From Candidatus Adiutrix sp. (GTDB taxonomy: Bacteria > Desulfobacterota > Desulfarculia > Adiutricales > Adiutricaceae): a DNA stretch of 6,276 bases. Below, piece after piece: positions 5,618 to 6,276 of the stretch. A program made the translations under genes and the position numbers. The notes under the pieces were generated by a model that worked only from the letters and a program-made list of their open reading frames with translations, was not told the origin of the DNA and ran no database searches. The DNA is taken from assembly GCA_031283395.1 (NCBI GenBank), contig JAITBV010000237.1, positions 1-6,276 on the forward strand, in the 5' to 3' direction. Every line of letters starts with the position of its first letter. The first letter of the stretch is position 1.

Positions 5618-6276
5618 AGTTTTCCAGTAAACCGTTTATGTTGTTGCGCAGGAAAAACCTCTCCCGCCCTATCTCGGCCGGCGGCAGATCCCTTAAGGGC
5701 GCCAAGAGCGGGTCGGCCAGCCACAACGAGTCGGCCAGCCGGTCCAGGCGTTCCGCCAGGCTCTCGCCGGGTTGCCGGGCCGCCTCGGGCTGCTTCAAAA
5801 ATTCGCTCCAGAACTCCAGTTGCCGGCGGCCTAGGAGCAGGGCTTCCTTAAAAGGCAGCTCTTTGATGAAGTGGGGGAAGCAGGCCGGGCCGTCGGGCTC
5901 GGACCCAAGCCGGTCCAGGGAGGCCAGGGCCAGCTTCAGGCTGAAGCGCGATGGCGTGGCCGGCCGGTTATAAAGGCGCCCCTCCCAGAGATGGGGGCAG
6001 CCAGCGATCTCGCCGGGGAACCAGACTTCCTCCAGGCGGAAGCTCAGGTGATGGGAGGCGTGGCCCGGAGTTTCCCACAGCCGCAGGCCCGGCAGGTCGA
6101 CCTCGCGGTGGCTTATGAGGCGATCCGGATCCAAGGGCTCGGGCCGGCCATACATATCGGCCAGTTCCCCCATGACCTCCCGGGTGCCGGCCCACAGGCG
6201 CTCCGGATCAGCCAGGTGGCACAGCCCCTTTTCGTGGGCCACCGCCCTGGCCCGGGGCCAGGCCCGGAATATTTCC
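5607..6276 (-). CDS. Metallo-beta-lactamase-fold hydrolase, C-terminal part
   Basis: The C-terminal 222 residues of an MBL-fold metallohydrolase whose start lies beyond the right edge. The frame stays open to 6276, so the GTG at 6242 is probably internal; upstream codons continue EIFRAWPRARAVAHEKG. Recognisable family parts are HEKGLCHLADPERLW, the metal-ligand His in ETPGHASHHLSF (codon at 6062-6060), the segment FPGEIAGC and a late PHF His (codon 5873-5871). The HxHxDH motif would be in the missing part. The residue expected to be the bridging Asp (normally GDTAG in this subgroup as I remember it) is Glu here (GEIAG, codon 6011-6009). The last 80 or so residues are helical and Leu/Arg-rich, with no motif I know. 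The reaction is unknown. Local GC is very high (77% in the 60 bases at 5881-5940). Confidence 0.85.
   Translation of the reverse strand, partial: EIFRAWPRARAVAHEKGLCHLADPERLWAGTREVMGELADMYGRPEPLDPDRLISHREVDLPGLRLWETPGHASHHLSFRLEEVWFPGEIAGCPHLWEGRLYNRPATPSRFSLKLALASLDRLGSEPDGPACFPHFIKELPFKEALLLGRRQLEFWSEFLKQPEAARQPGESLAERLDRLADSLWLADPLLAPLRDLPPAEIGRERFFLRNNINGLLENFEV

Noticed and set aside
1..6276. CRISPR arrays, insertion sequences and tandem repeats
   Set aside because: No regularly spaced repeats, transposase-like frames or terminal inverted repeats were found.

Overview
This is a GC-rich bacterial window with every protein gene on the minus strand and a single tRNA gene on the plus strand. 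The pairing of a DUF1844 protein with a Do-family periplasmic protease, the secreted amino-acid binding protein and the sigma70-like promoters suggest a Gram-negative bacterium. A deltaproteobacterial (Desulfobacterota-like) source is my best guess, but the sequence does not prove it.

Left block (1-1308): a DUF1844 gene followed by the first two thirds of a DegP/HtrA serine protease. They are read leftwards as a probable two-gene operon from a good promoter at 1280-1308. Next comes tRNA-Glu(CTC) at 1363-1438 on the plus strand, with its own near-consensus promoter and a hairpin terminator.

Central block (1535-4556, minus strand): a complete polar amino-acid ABC importer in the order periplasmic binding protein, permease A, permease B, ATPase, with gaps of 43 bp or less between genes. 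The binding protein captures the ligand in the periplasm, the two different permeases form the membrane channel, and the ATPase drives uptake. The family is the HisJQMP/TcyJLMN type; cystine or a related polar amino acid is a plausible but unproven ligand.

Right block (4718-6276, minus strand): an EamA/DMT-type membrane transporter whose TTG start overlaps the stop codon of a metallo-beta-lactamase-fold hydrolase. The N-terminus of the hydrolase lies beyond the right edge.

The most unusual spot is the junction between binding protein and permease A (3728-3774). Permease A has no ATG, GTG or TTG codon that would keep its conserved N-terminus. It appears to start at an ATT with a strong Shine-Dalgarno sequence. 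A 14-codon mini-ORF sits between the two genes, overlapping the binding-protein stop as ATGA and ending 2 nt before that ATT. Two mutually exclusive GC hairpins also lie here, one of which covers the Shine-Dalgarno sequence. Either this is a translational-coupling device, or one base is missing and permease A really starts at the ATG at 3774. The central block, with EamA, also looks lower in GC than its flanks and begins next to a tRNA gene, which would fit horizontal acquisition. I see no clearly new multi-gene system here.
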